A stretch of DNA of 64,000 nt from Cupriavidus gilardii (lineage in GTDB: Bacteria; Pseudomonadota; Gammaproteobacteria; Burkholderiales; Burkholderiaceae), in NCBI RefSeq assembly GCF_008801915.1, contig NZ_VZOV01000007.1:124001-188000 (forward strand), written 5' to 3'. Below, piece by piece: positions 20,796 to 28,018 of this stretch (the first letter of the stretch is position 1; every line of letters begins with the position of its first letter). The translations under genes were made by a program, and so were the position numbers. The notes beneath the pieces are model-generated. The model searched no databases. It worked only from the letters and a program-made list of their open reading frames with translations, and was not told the DNA's origin.

Positions 20796-22222
20796 TGCGA
20801 TCGATCCAGCGGACCCTGCTGTGGTGGCTGGCGCTCGGCCTGCTGGCCGGCATCGCCGCCGCCACCGCGCTGATCTACGGGCAGGCCCGGCAGGAGGCCA
20901 ACGCGCTGTTCGACTATCAGATGCGCCAGGTCGCGCTCGCGCTGCCGAGCCAGTTCAACGGTCCGGCGCTGCCGTCGCTGTCGCCGCCGCTGCCGCCCGG
21001 CACCGACAATCTGTTCCGCTCCGACGAGGATGTGGTGATCCATATCTGGGACGGTACCGGCCGCAGCCTCTATCTGTCGCACTCGCGGCCGTCGCTGCCG
21101 CCGCGCGCCGAGCTCGGCTTCTCCAACGTCCGCACCGACGACGGCGAGTTCCGCATCTACAGCGTGCAGCTCGGGCCGGCGGTGGTGCAGATCGCGCAGC
21201 CGATGAGCGCGCGCCGCGAAGTGGCGGCGCGAATGGCGCTGCGCACCGTGGCGCCGCTGCTGTTGCTGCTGCCGCTGCTGGGATGGATGGTCTGGCTCGC
21301 CGTCGGCCGCGGGCTGCGGCCGGTGCGCGAGATCGCGCGGCAGGTCGGCAAGCGCGATGCCAACGCGCTGTCGCCGCTGGCGGTTGCCGAGATGCCGGCC
21401 GAGATCGCGCCGCTGACCGAGGCGCTGAACCTGCTGCTGGCGCGGTTGTCCGACGCGATCGACACGCAGCGCGCGTTCATCGCCGATGCCGCGCACGCGC
21501 TGCGCACGCCGCTGACCGCGCTGCAGCTGCAGGCGCAACTGGTCGAACGCGCCGACAGCGAGCCGGCGCGCCGAGAGGCGGTCGGCAATCTGCGCGATGG
21601 CCTCGAGCGGTTGACGCATCTGGTGACGCAGTTGCTGACGCTGGCGCGCCACGAGCCCGGCGCGGCCGTCGCGGGCCAGCAGCCGGTCGCCTTGCGCGAG
21701 CTGGCAGCCACCGTGGTCGGCGAGATGACACAGGCCGCGCTGGACCGGAATATCGACCTGGGGCTCGACGCCAGCGGCGACGGCGACGGCGACGGCGACG
21801 ATGGTGGCAATGGTCGCAGGGCTGGCGATGCTGGCGCTGGAGACGCGGCCGGGCTGACCGTGCAGGGCGATCCCGACGCGCTGCGCATCCTGCTGACCAA
21901 TCTGATCGACAACGCGCTGCGTTATGTGTCCGCCGGCGGCAAGGTCGACGTGCGCGTGCAGCGTGCCGACGCGGGCCGGGTCGCGCTGATCGTCGCCGAC
22001 AACGGTCCCGGCATCCCGCCCGAACAGCGCGCCCGCGTGCTGGACCGCTTCTATCGCTTGCCCGATGCGCCGAGCGGCGGTAGCGGCCTGGGCCTGGCGA
22101 TCGTCGACGAGATCGCCCAGGTACACCGCGCCACGCTGTCGCTGGAGGACAACGAGCCGGGGCTGCGGGTGCGGGTGGTGTTTCCGGAAGCCGGCAACGC
22201 GCAGCGCACGGGCCGCGATTAA
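20795..22222 (+). CDS. Sensor histidine kinase (two-component, QseC/PmrB-like)
   Basis: A 475-aa inner-membrane kinase. TM1 covers about residues 8-28, a periplasmic domain with an LPSLSPPLPPG stretch follows, and TM2 is about 148-170. Then come HAMP, the H-box FIADAAHALRTPL with the phospho-His near 234, the N-box NLIDNALRY near 368, DNGPGIP, and GSGLGLAIV. Between the H- and N-boxes sits a low-complexity insert (DASGDGDGDGDDGG and following, residues about 327-352) encoded by GGCGAC hexanucleotide repeats. GGAGGAG precedes ATG 20795, which overlaps the regulator stop. The signal is unknown; glk lies just upstream. Confidence 0.92.
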   Translation: MRSIQRTLLWWLALGLLAGIAAATALIYGQARQEANALFDYQMRQVALALPSQFNGPALPSLSPPLPPGTDNLFRSDEDVVIHIWDGTGRSLYLSHSRPSLPPRAELGFSNVRTDDGEFRIYSVQLGPAVVQIAQPMSARREVAARMALRTVAPLLLLLPLLGWMVWLAVGRGLRPVREIARQVGKRDANALSPLAVAEMPAEIAPLTEALNLLLARLSDAIDTQRAFIADAAHALRTPLTALQLQAQLVERADSEPARREAVGNLRDGLERLTHLVTQLLTLARHEPGAAVAGQQPVALRELAATVVGEMTQAALDRNIDLGLDASGDGDGDGDDGGNGRRAGDAGAGDAAGLTVQGDPDALRILLTNLIDNALRYVSAGGKVDVRVQRADAGRVALIVADNGPGIPPEQRARVLDRFYRLPDAPSGGSGLGLAIVDEIAQVHRATLSLEDNEPGLRVRVVFPEAGNAQRTGRD

Positions 22223-22261
22223 GCCACTGCCTTGACGCGCCGCTGCGTTGCTGTCGAAAAG

Positions 22262-22277
22262 CGTACCCGTTTCTGCG
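22262..22277 (-). repeat. Dispersed 16-bp repeat, copy 5 (minus strand)
   Basis: Exact reverse complement of the 16-mer, 40 bases after the kinase stop. It is followed directly by TACCCGC, so GCGTACCCG occurs twice, 15 bases apart. Confidence 0.9.
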
Positions 22278-22341
22278 TACCCGCTTGACTGACCCTTTCG
22301 CCGTCCTCTTCGCTGATTTCACCCTGTTTCAGGAGGTACCC

Positions 22342-23136
22342 ATGCAAATCGATCTCACCGGCAAGACCGCGCTGGTCACCGCGTCGACCGCCGGCATCGG
22401 ACTGGCCATTGCCATTGGCCTCGCGCGCAGCGGCGCCGCGGTCATCGTCAATGGCCGCAAGCAGGACACCGTCGAGGGCGCCATCGCGGACGTGGTGCGC
22501 GAAGTTCCGGGCGCCGCGGTGCGCGGCGTCGCGGCCGATGTCGGCAGCGCCGACGGTTGCGACGCGATCGTGGCCGCGGAGCCCGCGGTGGACATTCTGG
22601 TCAACAACGCCGGCATCTACGGTCCGCGCGATTTCTACGAACTGAGCGACGAGGACTGGACCCGCATCTTCGATGTCAACGTGATGTCCGGCGTGCGCCT
22701 GGCGCGGGCGTATACGGCGGCGATGGCGGCGAACGGCTGGGGCCGCGTGGTGTTCATTTCGTCGGAGTCCGCGCTGAACACGCCCGAGGACATGATCCAC
22801 TACGGCTTCTCGAAGACCGCACAACTGGCGGTGTCGCGCGGCCTCGCCAAACGGCTGAGCGGGACCGGCGTCACGGTCAACGCGGTATTGCCGGGACCGA
22901 CGCTGTCGGACGGCCTGCGGGAAATGCTGCGCGAGGACGCGGACAAGGCAGGGCTGTCGATCGAGGAAGCGGCCGCCGAGTTCGTCAAGGCGCATCGGCC
23001 CAGCTCGATCATCCAGCGCGCGGCCACGGTGGAGGAGGTCGCGCACATGGTGGTCTACGTCTGTTCGCCGCAGGCATCGGCGACCACCGGCGCCGCGTTG
23101 CGCGTCGATGGCGGCGTGGTCGACACCATCGCTTGA
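22342..23136 (+). CDS. Short-chain dehydrogenase/reductase (SDR)
   Basis: A 264-aa classical-type NAD(P)-dependent oxidoreductase. The nucleotide-binding motif is altered from TGxxxGIG to TASTAGIG near residues 13-20. NNAG follows at about 92, then the catalytic Ser-Tyr-Lys set: SSES near 140 and HYGFSKTAQ (Tyr and Lys) near 153. Substrate is unknown; the sequence suits the 3-oxoacyl-ACP reductase-like group. ATG 22342 is preceded by AGGAGG at ideal spacing, so the upstream in-frame ATG at 22285 is rejected. It appears monocistronic. Confidence 0.9.
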   Translation: MQIDLTGKTALVTASTAGIGLAIAIGLARSGAAVIVNGRKQDTVEGAIADVVREVPGAAVRGVAADVGSADGCDAIVAAEPAVDILVNNAGIYGPRDFYELSDEDWTRIFDVNVMSGVRLARAYTAAMAANGWGRVVFISSESALNTPEDMIHYGFSKTAQLAVSRGLAKRLSGTGVTVNAVLPGPTLSDGLREMLREDADKAGLSIEEAAAEFVKAHRPSSIIQRAATVEEVAHMVVYVCSPQASATTGAALRVDGGVVDTIA

Positions 23137-23221
23137 TACCGAGGCGCGAGCGCGCTGCCTCCGCGCGGCGATGGCGAGACGTCGAGGCATCGGAGAGCCT
23201 TGATTCGACTGAGGTTGTGTA

Positions 23222-23237
23222 CGCAGAAACGGGTACG
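23222..23237 (+). repeat. Dispersed 16-bp repeat, copy 6
   Basis: Exact CGCAGAAACGGGTACG in the convergent SDR-dadA gap, which holds four copies, all on the plus strand. Confidence 0.92.
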
Positions 23238-23275
23238 CACGGCACGCCACGCGGCATCGGACGGCGTTCGCACGA

Positions 23276-23291
23276 CGCAGAAACGGGTACG
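23276..23291 (+). repeat. Dispersed 16-bp repeat, copy 7
   Basis: Exact CGCAGAAACGGGTACG, 54 bases (start to start) after copy 6. Confidence 0.92.
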
Positions 23292-23393
23292 GTGCGGGCC
23301 CGCATCGCAGGCGGCCGGTGCGGATTGCGCGCCCGATCGATGCCATGCCCGGGTCTGGCTTTGGCCCGCAAGGTGCACTGTGAGCCGGCAATT

Positions 23394-23460
23394 GGGCGGG
23401 CAGTAGGGCCGGCAGTAGGGCGGGCAGTAGGGCGGGCGGTAGGGCCGGCAGTAGGGCTGG
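23394..23460 (+). repeat. 12-bp minisatellite
   Basis: Five consecutive 12-bp units of GGGCSGGCAGTA (23394-23453) plus a partial sixth. Units differ at one or two bases. It lies in the intergenic region between SDR and dadA, with no coding sense visible. Confidence 0.85.
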
Positions 23461-23499
23461 CCATGGGGCTGTCAATGCGGCCGCCAATTGGCTCCAGCC

Positions 23500-23543
23500 G
23501 GCTGCCAGTCGGCTGCTAATCGGCTGCTAATCGGCTGCCAATG
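23500..23543 (+). repeat. 11-bp minisatellite
   Basis: Four 11-bp units of the type GGCTGCTAATC (23500-23510, 23511-23521, 23522-23532, 23533-23543). The middle two are identical. It ends six bases before copy 8 of the 16-bp repeat. Confidence 0.85.
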
Positions 23544-23548
23544 CGGCC

Positions 23549-23564
23549 CGCAGAAACGGGTACG
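23549..23564 (+). repeat. Dispersed 16-bp repeat, copy 8
   Basis: Exact CGCAGAAACGGGTACG, immediately after the 11-bp minisatellite. Confidence 0.92.
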
Positions 23565-23580
23565 CTCGCCGAAAGCCGTG

Positions 23581-23596
23581 CGCAGAAACGGGTACG
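23581..23596 (+). repeat. Dispersed 16-bp repeat, copy 9
   Basis: Exact CGCAGAAACGGGTACG, 32 bases (start to start) after copy 8 and about 105 bases from the dadA stop. Confidence 0.92.
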
Positions 23597-23702
23597 CTTT
23601 GGCGCCCATGCATGCGCGGCAGCGATGAAACGAAAACACCGGCGCGCATGGCAACGCCATGCCGCGCCGGTGTCGTTGTTTCATACCTGTATCAGACGGA
23701 TA

Positions 23703-25040
23703 TCAAAGCTCGGCCGGCTCCGATGCGGCGGCGCGCGCGGCAATCACCGGCGCGAGCGGACGCGCCATCCGCGGCGCCTGCGGCAGCGGACCGCAAAAGC
23801 CGAAGTCCACTTCCGGCACGCGGCCGCTGATCAGTTCGGCGATCGCGCGTCCCGAGCCGCAGCCGTGGGTCCAGCCCAGCGTGCCGTGGCCCGTGTTCAG
23901 GTACAGCCCCTGCACCGCGCTCGCGCCGATATACGGCACGTTGCCCGGCGTCGCGGGACGCAGCCCGGTCCAGTAGCGCGCCAGTTCGGGGCGGCTGACA
24001 CCGGGGAAGATCTCCAGCGTGCGCCGCACGATGGCCTCGCAACGCACCGGGTTCAGCTCCATCGAATAGCCGTTGAGCTCGGCGGTGCCGGCGATGCGCA
24101 AGCGATCGCCCAGCCGCGAGAACACCAGCTTGTACTCGTCGTCGGTCAGGCTGACGGTCGGCGCGCGCTCGGGATCGAGCACCGGCAGCGTGGCCGAATA
24201 GCCCTTGGCCGGATAGATGTCGAGCTTGACGCCAAGCGGACGCGCCAGCATCGGGCTGAAGCTGCCGAGCGCGAGCACATAGGCGTCGGCCTGCTCGACC
24301 GTGTACGCGCCGGTCTCGTCGGCGATCTCGACGCCGCGCATGCGGCCGCCTTCGGCCAGCAGCCGCTGCACGCGCACGCCATAGCGGAAACGCACGCCGC
24401 GCGCCTCGCACAGTGCGGCCAGGCCGGTGGTGAAGCGGTGCACGTCGCCGGACTCGTCCTCGCTGGTGTAGGTGGCGCCCGCCAGCCGCGGCGCGATCGA
24501 CGCCAACGCGGGTTCCAGCTTCACCACTTCGTCGGGACCGATCACGCGGCGCTCGCAGCCGAGCTCGCGCATGATGCGCGCCGGCTCGATCGCCGCGTCG
24601 AATTCCTTCTGGCTGGTATAGAAGTGCAGGATGCCGCGGGTCAGGTGGTCGTACTCGATGCCGGTCTCGGCGCGCAGCGCCTGCAGGCTGGCGCGGCTGT
24701 AGGTGCCGAGATTGAGCAGCTGGATCATGTTGCGGGTGGAACGCCGGGCCGGGCATTCGCGCAGGAACTTCAGGCCCCACGACCATTGCGCCGGGTCGGC
24801 GCGCAGGCGGAACAGCAGCGGCGCGTCCTCGCGTCCCAGCCAGCTGAGCAGTTTGAGCGGCGCCGACGGATTGGCCCAGGGTTCGGCATGGCTGACCGAG
24901 ATCTGGCCGCCATTGCCGAAGCTGGTTTCGCGTGCCGCGCCGGCATTGCGCTCGAGCACCACGACCTCGTGGCCCGCCTTGGACAGATACCACGCCGAGG
25001 CCACGCCGATCACGCCGGCCCCCATCACGATGACTTTCAT
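23703..25040 (-). CDS. dadA: D-amino acid dehydrogenase (DadA type)
   Basis: A 445-aa FAD-dependent oxidoreductase of the DAO family that oxidatively deaminates D-amino acids at the inner membrane. It is typical DadA in length. The N-terminal FAD site reads VIVMGAGVIGVASAWYLSKAG, followed by ETSFGNGGQIS, and near the C-terminus NTGHGTLGWTHGCGSGR. Upstream on the same strand lie a tandem glycine riboswitch and an attenuator, so expression should respond to glycine; glycine itself may be a substrate or signal of amino-acid excess (inference). GGAG precedes ATG 25040. No alanine racemase gene accompanies it. Confidence 0.93.
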   Translation of the reverse strand: MKVIVMGAGVIGVASAWYLSKAGHEVVVLERNAGAARETSFGNGGQISVSHAEPWANPSAPLKLLSWLGREDAPLLFRLRADPAQWSWGLKFLRECPARRSTRNMIQLLNLGTYSRASLQALRAETGIEYDHLTRGILHFYTSQKEFDAAIEPARIMRELGCERRVIGPDEVVKLEPALASIAPRLAGATYTSEDESGDVHRFTTGLAALCEARGVRFRYGVRVQRLLAEGGRMRGVEIADETGAYTVEQADAYVLALGSFSPMLARPLGVKLDIYPAKGYSATLPVLDPERAPTVSLTDDEYKLVFSRLGDRLRIAGTAELNGYSMELNPVRCEAIVRRTLEIFPGVSRPELARYWTGLRPATPGNVPYIGASAVQGLYLNTGHGTLGWTHGCGSGRAIAELISGRVPEVDFGFCGPLPQAPRMARPLAPVIAARAAASEPAEL

Positions 25041-25057
25041 TTCAGGCTCCAGGATGC

Positions 25058-25104
25058 AAAAAGGGGCAGCCGGCCGGCATCGTCGATGCCAACCCGGCTG
25101 CCCC
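25058..25104 (-). terminator. Attenuator terminator of the glycine riboswitch
   Basis: On the minus strand an 11-bp perfect stem (GGGGCAGCCGG-type arms at 25063-25073 and 25094-25104), with an inner GGCATC/GATGCC stem, is followed by five T residues. It lies between the second aptamer and the dadA ribosome site. It is the likely expression platform: terminate without glycine, read through with it, as in most glycine riboswitches. Confidence 0.85.
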
Positions 25105-25303
25105 CACTGTCCTTTTGCCTGAGAGATTCACCGCGTCCGCCCCGGACCCGGCTTGCCCCTTCGGCGGCCGTCATCGTCGAATCATGATGGCGGCGCTCTC
25201 CAGTTCGTTGTCGTCTCCAGTCTTCGGTACCTGAGCGTTTCGGGGGTACGCCTTCGGCAGCGCTGCCGCCGCGCTGTCGCGCCGCAGGTTCGCTTTCTCC
25301 TGG
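25105..25303 (-). ncRNA. Tandem glycine riboswitch (two gcvT-type aptamers)
   Basis: On the minus strand the first aptamer runs from about 25302 to 25215: GGAGAAAGC, then CTGCCGAAGGCGTAC and CGCTCAGGTACCGAAGACTGG. The second runs from about 25203 to 25108: GGAGAGCGCC, then GCCGCCGAAGGGGCAAG and CTCTCAGGCAAAAGGACAG. Both hold the conserved CCGAAGG loop and the CTCAGG-AAA-GGA-AC core of the gcvT element, joined by a short linker as in cooperative tandem switches. The target is dadA, not gcvTHP. Recognition is from consensus sequence; boundaries are approximate. Confidence 0.92.
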
Positions 25304-25346
25304 ATGGCCGGACAGTAACACGGCGCGGCGGCGGCCGCAACGCGAG

Positions 25347-26333
25347 TTACTGACCCCCGGCGGGCGGCGTCCCTGCCTTGCGGGCCTGCTTGTTCGCGTA
25401 CATCGCCTGATCGGCCTGCGCCAGCAGATCGGCGATGCCCGCGTGGCGGGCGGGATCGAACGCGACCGCGCCGGCGCTGAAATCGAGCCGATAACCGCGC
25501 TGGCTCTGCGCGTTGTGCGCGTCCACGCCCTGCCGCAGCCGGTCCAGCATCGCGTCGCACTGGTCGGCGCAGGCGTCGACCAGCAGCACGACGAACTCGT
25601 CGCCGCCGAGCCGTCCGATCAGGTCGGACTGACGGAACGCGCGGCGCAACTGGTCGGCAAAGGCGGTCAGCGCCAGATCGCCCTCCGCGTGGCCGAAGCG
25701 GTCGTTGATGGCCTTGAAGCCATCCATGTCGAAGAACAGCAGCGTGACCGGCACCCCCTGGCGCTGGCAGACCGCCAGCGCGTGCTGCGCCAGCGCCGAG
25801 AAGCCGCGCCGGTTCGACAGCATGGTCAGGTCGTCCATCGACGCCAGTTGCGCGGATTCCAGCTCCTGCTCGGCCAGGCGCCCCAGATCGTGCAGCAGCG
25901 CCTGATCATCCTGGTCGAACTCGCGCGGCGCGGTGTCGATCAGGCACAGCGTGCCGACCTTGGCGCCGCCGCGTACCGCGAGCGGGCAGCCGGCGTAGAA
26001 GCGCACGCCGGGCGCGCCGGTGACCAGCGGATTGTCGTGAAAGCGCTGGTCCTGCAGCGCGTCGGGCACGATCAGCAGATCGTCGCGCAGGATCGCATGG
26101 CCGCAGAACGATTGCTCGCGCGGCGTTTCGCGCACGGCCAGGCCGAACGAGGACTTGAACCACTGCCGCTTGGCGTCGACCAGGCTGACCAGCGCGATCG
26201 GCACGTCGAACAGCCGCCTGGCCAGGCGCGTCAGCCGATCGAAGCGCTCTTCGGCCGCGGTATCGAGGATGTTCAGCGAATACAGCGTGTCGAGGCGCCG
26301 CTGGTCATCGGCGGGAATGGGAGCAGGAATCAT
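25347..26333 (-). CDS. GAF-GGDEF diguanylate cyclase
   Basis: A 328-aa cytoplasmic cyclase making cyclic di-GMP. An N-terminal GAF domain spans about residues 20-155 (with CGHAIL and FYAGCPLAVRGG), and a GGDEF domain about 165-320. The active site is RLGGDEF, and an RxxD inhibition site (RQSD) sits five residues before it, so the enzyme is predicted active and feedback-inhibited. No membrane helix is seen. It is the first of three c-di-GMP proteins within 8 kb. Its stop lies just upstream of the riboswitch that serves dadA. Confidence 0.9.
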   Translation of the reverse strand: MIPAPIPADDQRRLDTLYSLNILDTAAEERFDRLTRLARRLFDVPIALVSLVDAKRQWFKSSFGLAVRETPREQSFCGHAILRDDLLIVPDALQDQRFHDNPLVTGAPGVRFYAGCPLAVRGGAKVGTLCLIDTAPREFDQDDQALLHDLGRLAEQELESAQLASMDDLTMLSNRRGFSALAQHALAVCQRQGVPVTLLFFDMDGFKAINDRFGHAEGDLALTAFADQLRRAFRQSDLIGRLGGDEFVVLLVDACADQCDAMLDRLRQGVDAHNAQSQRGYRLDFSAGAVAFDPARHAGIADLLAQADQAMYANKQARKAGTPPAGGQ

Positions 26334-26524
26334 CTGGTCAATGCGATCGTTGTTACCCCGATCGTCAGCCCGTCTCGAGCGGGTTTGTTTCCGGCCGCCG
26401 CGGGGCGGGGCCGGTCGAAGGTTCGGTCAATGCGCTGGCGGCCGGTGGCAGGGTCGGGCGCGTGGCCCGCAGCATGGTCGCGTCCGTGGCCGGGTCCATG
26501 GCCGCCAGCACCGGTGCGCTGGCG

Positions 26525-27931
26525 CTACACCTCGCGCGTCATCCCCTTCAGGTCGATCCATTGTTCGAACTGCTCGGCGGTGACATGGCCGGAGGCAATC
26601 GCCGCCTCGCGCAGCGACAGGTTGCGGGCCACCGCCAGCTTGGCGATCTCGGCGGCCTTGTCGTAGCCGATATGCGGGTTCAGCGCGGTGACCGGCATCA
26701 GCGATCGTTCGAGCAGCTCGCCGATGCGCGTCCGGTCCGCTTCGACGCCGGCCACCATGTGCTCGGCGAAGCTGGCCGCCGCGTCGGCCAGCAGTGTAAC
26801 CGACTGCAGCAGGCTGTAAACGATGACCGGCTTGTAGGCGTTCAGCTCCAGCGTGCCGAGGCCGTTGGCCAGCGTGATCGTGGTGTGGTTGCCGATCACG
26901 CGGCAACAGACCATCGCCAGCGCTTCGGCCTGCGTGGGATTGACCTTGCCCGGCATGATCGACGAACCCGGCTCGTTGGCCGGCAGCTGCAGCTCGGCAA
27001 ACCCCGCGCGCGGGCCGGAGCCCAGCAGCATGAAGTCGCGCGCGATCTTCAGGAAGGACGAGGCCGTGGTGTTCAGCGCGCCCGACAGGTCGGTCAGCGC
27101 GTCGTGCGCGGCCTGCAGCGCGTAGCGGTTGGCGGCCGGTTCGAACGGCAGGCCGGTGTAGTCGGCCAGCGCGCGCGCGAAGGCGGCGGCGAAGCCGGCT
27201 GGCGCATTCAGGCCGGTGCCGACCGCGGTGCCGCCCTGGGGCACCGGCATCGCGCGCAGCACGGCCTGGTGCAGCCGTGCCTGCGCGTCGGCGACCTGCG
27301 CCTGGTAGCCGGAGAACTCCTGGCCCAGCGTCAGCGGCACGGCATCCTGCAGATGGGTGCGGCCGACCTTGACGATGTCGGCGAAGGCCTCGACCTTGCT
27401 GCCCAGCGTCTTCTGCAATGTCTCCAGTGCCGGCAGCAGCTGGCGCTGCACCGCGCGCGCGGCGGCGATATGCATCGCGGTCGGGAAGCTGTCGTTGGAC
27501 GACTGGCTCGCGTTGACGTGGTCGTTGGGATGAACCGGACGCTTGCTGCCGACCTCGCCGCCGAGCAGCTGGATCGCGCGATTGGCGATCACCTCGTTCA
27601 GGTTCATGTTGGTCTGCGTGCCGGAGCCGGTCTGCCAGACCGACAGCGGAAACTCGTCGGGCCACTGGCCGGCGATGATCTCCTCGGCGGCCTGTTCGAT
27701 CGCCTGCGCCAGCTTCGCGTCGAGCACGTTCAGTTCGCGGTTCGCGCGCGCCGCGCACAACTTCAGGATCGCGAACGCCTCGATCAGCGCGGGCGGCATC
27801 TTCTCGTTGCCGATGCGGAAGTTCTGGCGCGAGCGCTCGGTCTGCGCGCCCCACAGGTGGTCGGCGGGGACGGGCACCTGGCCCAGGCTGTCCTGTTCGA
27901 TGCGGGTCGCTGGGGGCTGCTGGTCTGACAT
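26525..27931 (-). CDS. fumC: Fumarate hydratase class II
   Basis: TCA-cycle enzyme interconverting fumarate and L-malate; 468 aa, iron-independent class II. The superfamily signature GSSIMPGKVNPTQ and the catalytic-site segments SQSSNDSFPTAMH and TGSGTQTNMN are intact. ATG 27931 follows CAGGAG, so the ORF extension upstream to 28012 is rejected. Being oxidant- and iron-resistant, FumC often replaces FumA in iron limitation, but no Fur-like site is evident here. It has its own upstream region, next to a cyclase gene on the same strand. Confidence 0.97.
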   Translation of the reverse strand: MSDQQPPATRIEQDSLGQVPVPADHLWGAQTERSRQNFRIGNEKMPPALIEAFAILKLCAARANRELNVLDAKLAQAIEQAAEEIIAGQWPDEFPLSVWQTGSGTQTNMNLNEVIANRAIQLLGGEVGSKRPVHPNDHVNASQSSNDSFPTAMHIAAARAVQRQLLPALETLQKTLGSKVEAFADIVKVGRTHLQDAVPLTLGQEFSGYQAQVADAQARLHQAVLRAMPVPQGGTAVGTGLNAPAGFAAAFARALADYTGLPFEPAANRYALQAAHDALTDLSGALNTTASSFLKIARDFMLLGSGPRAGFAELQLPANEPGSSIMPGKVNPTQAEALAMVCCRVIGNHTTITLANGLGTLELNAYKPVIVYSLLQSVTLLADAAASFAEHMVAGVEADRTRIGELLERSLMPVTALNPHIGYDKAAEIAKLAVARNLSLREAAIASGHVTAEQFEQWIDLKGMTREV

Positions 27932-28018
27932 GGCTGGCTCCTGTGAACGAACGGTGCGAATCGGTCTTCTAGGATACGCCGCCGGGACTGCCGACGCCGC
28001 GCCGGCGCGCAAGGCGGC

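Noticed and set aside
23394..23543. Possible CRISPR array
   Set aside because: Units are 11-12 bp, directly adjacent without spacers; these are minisatellites.
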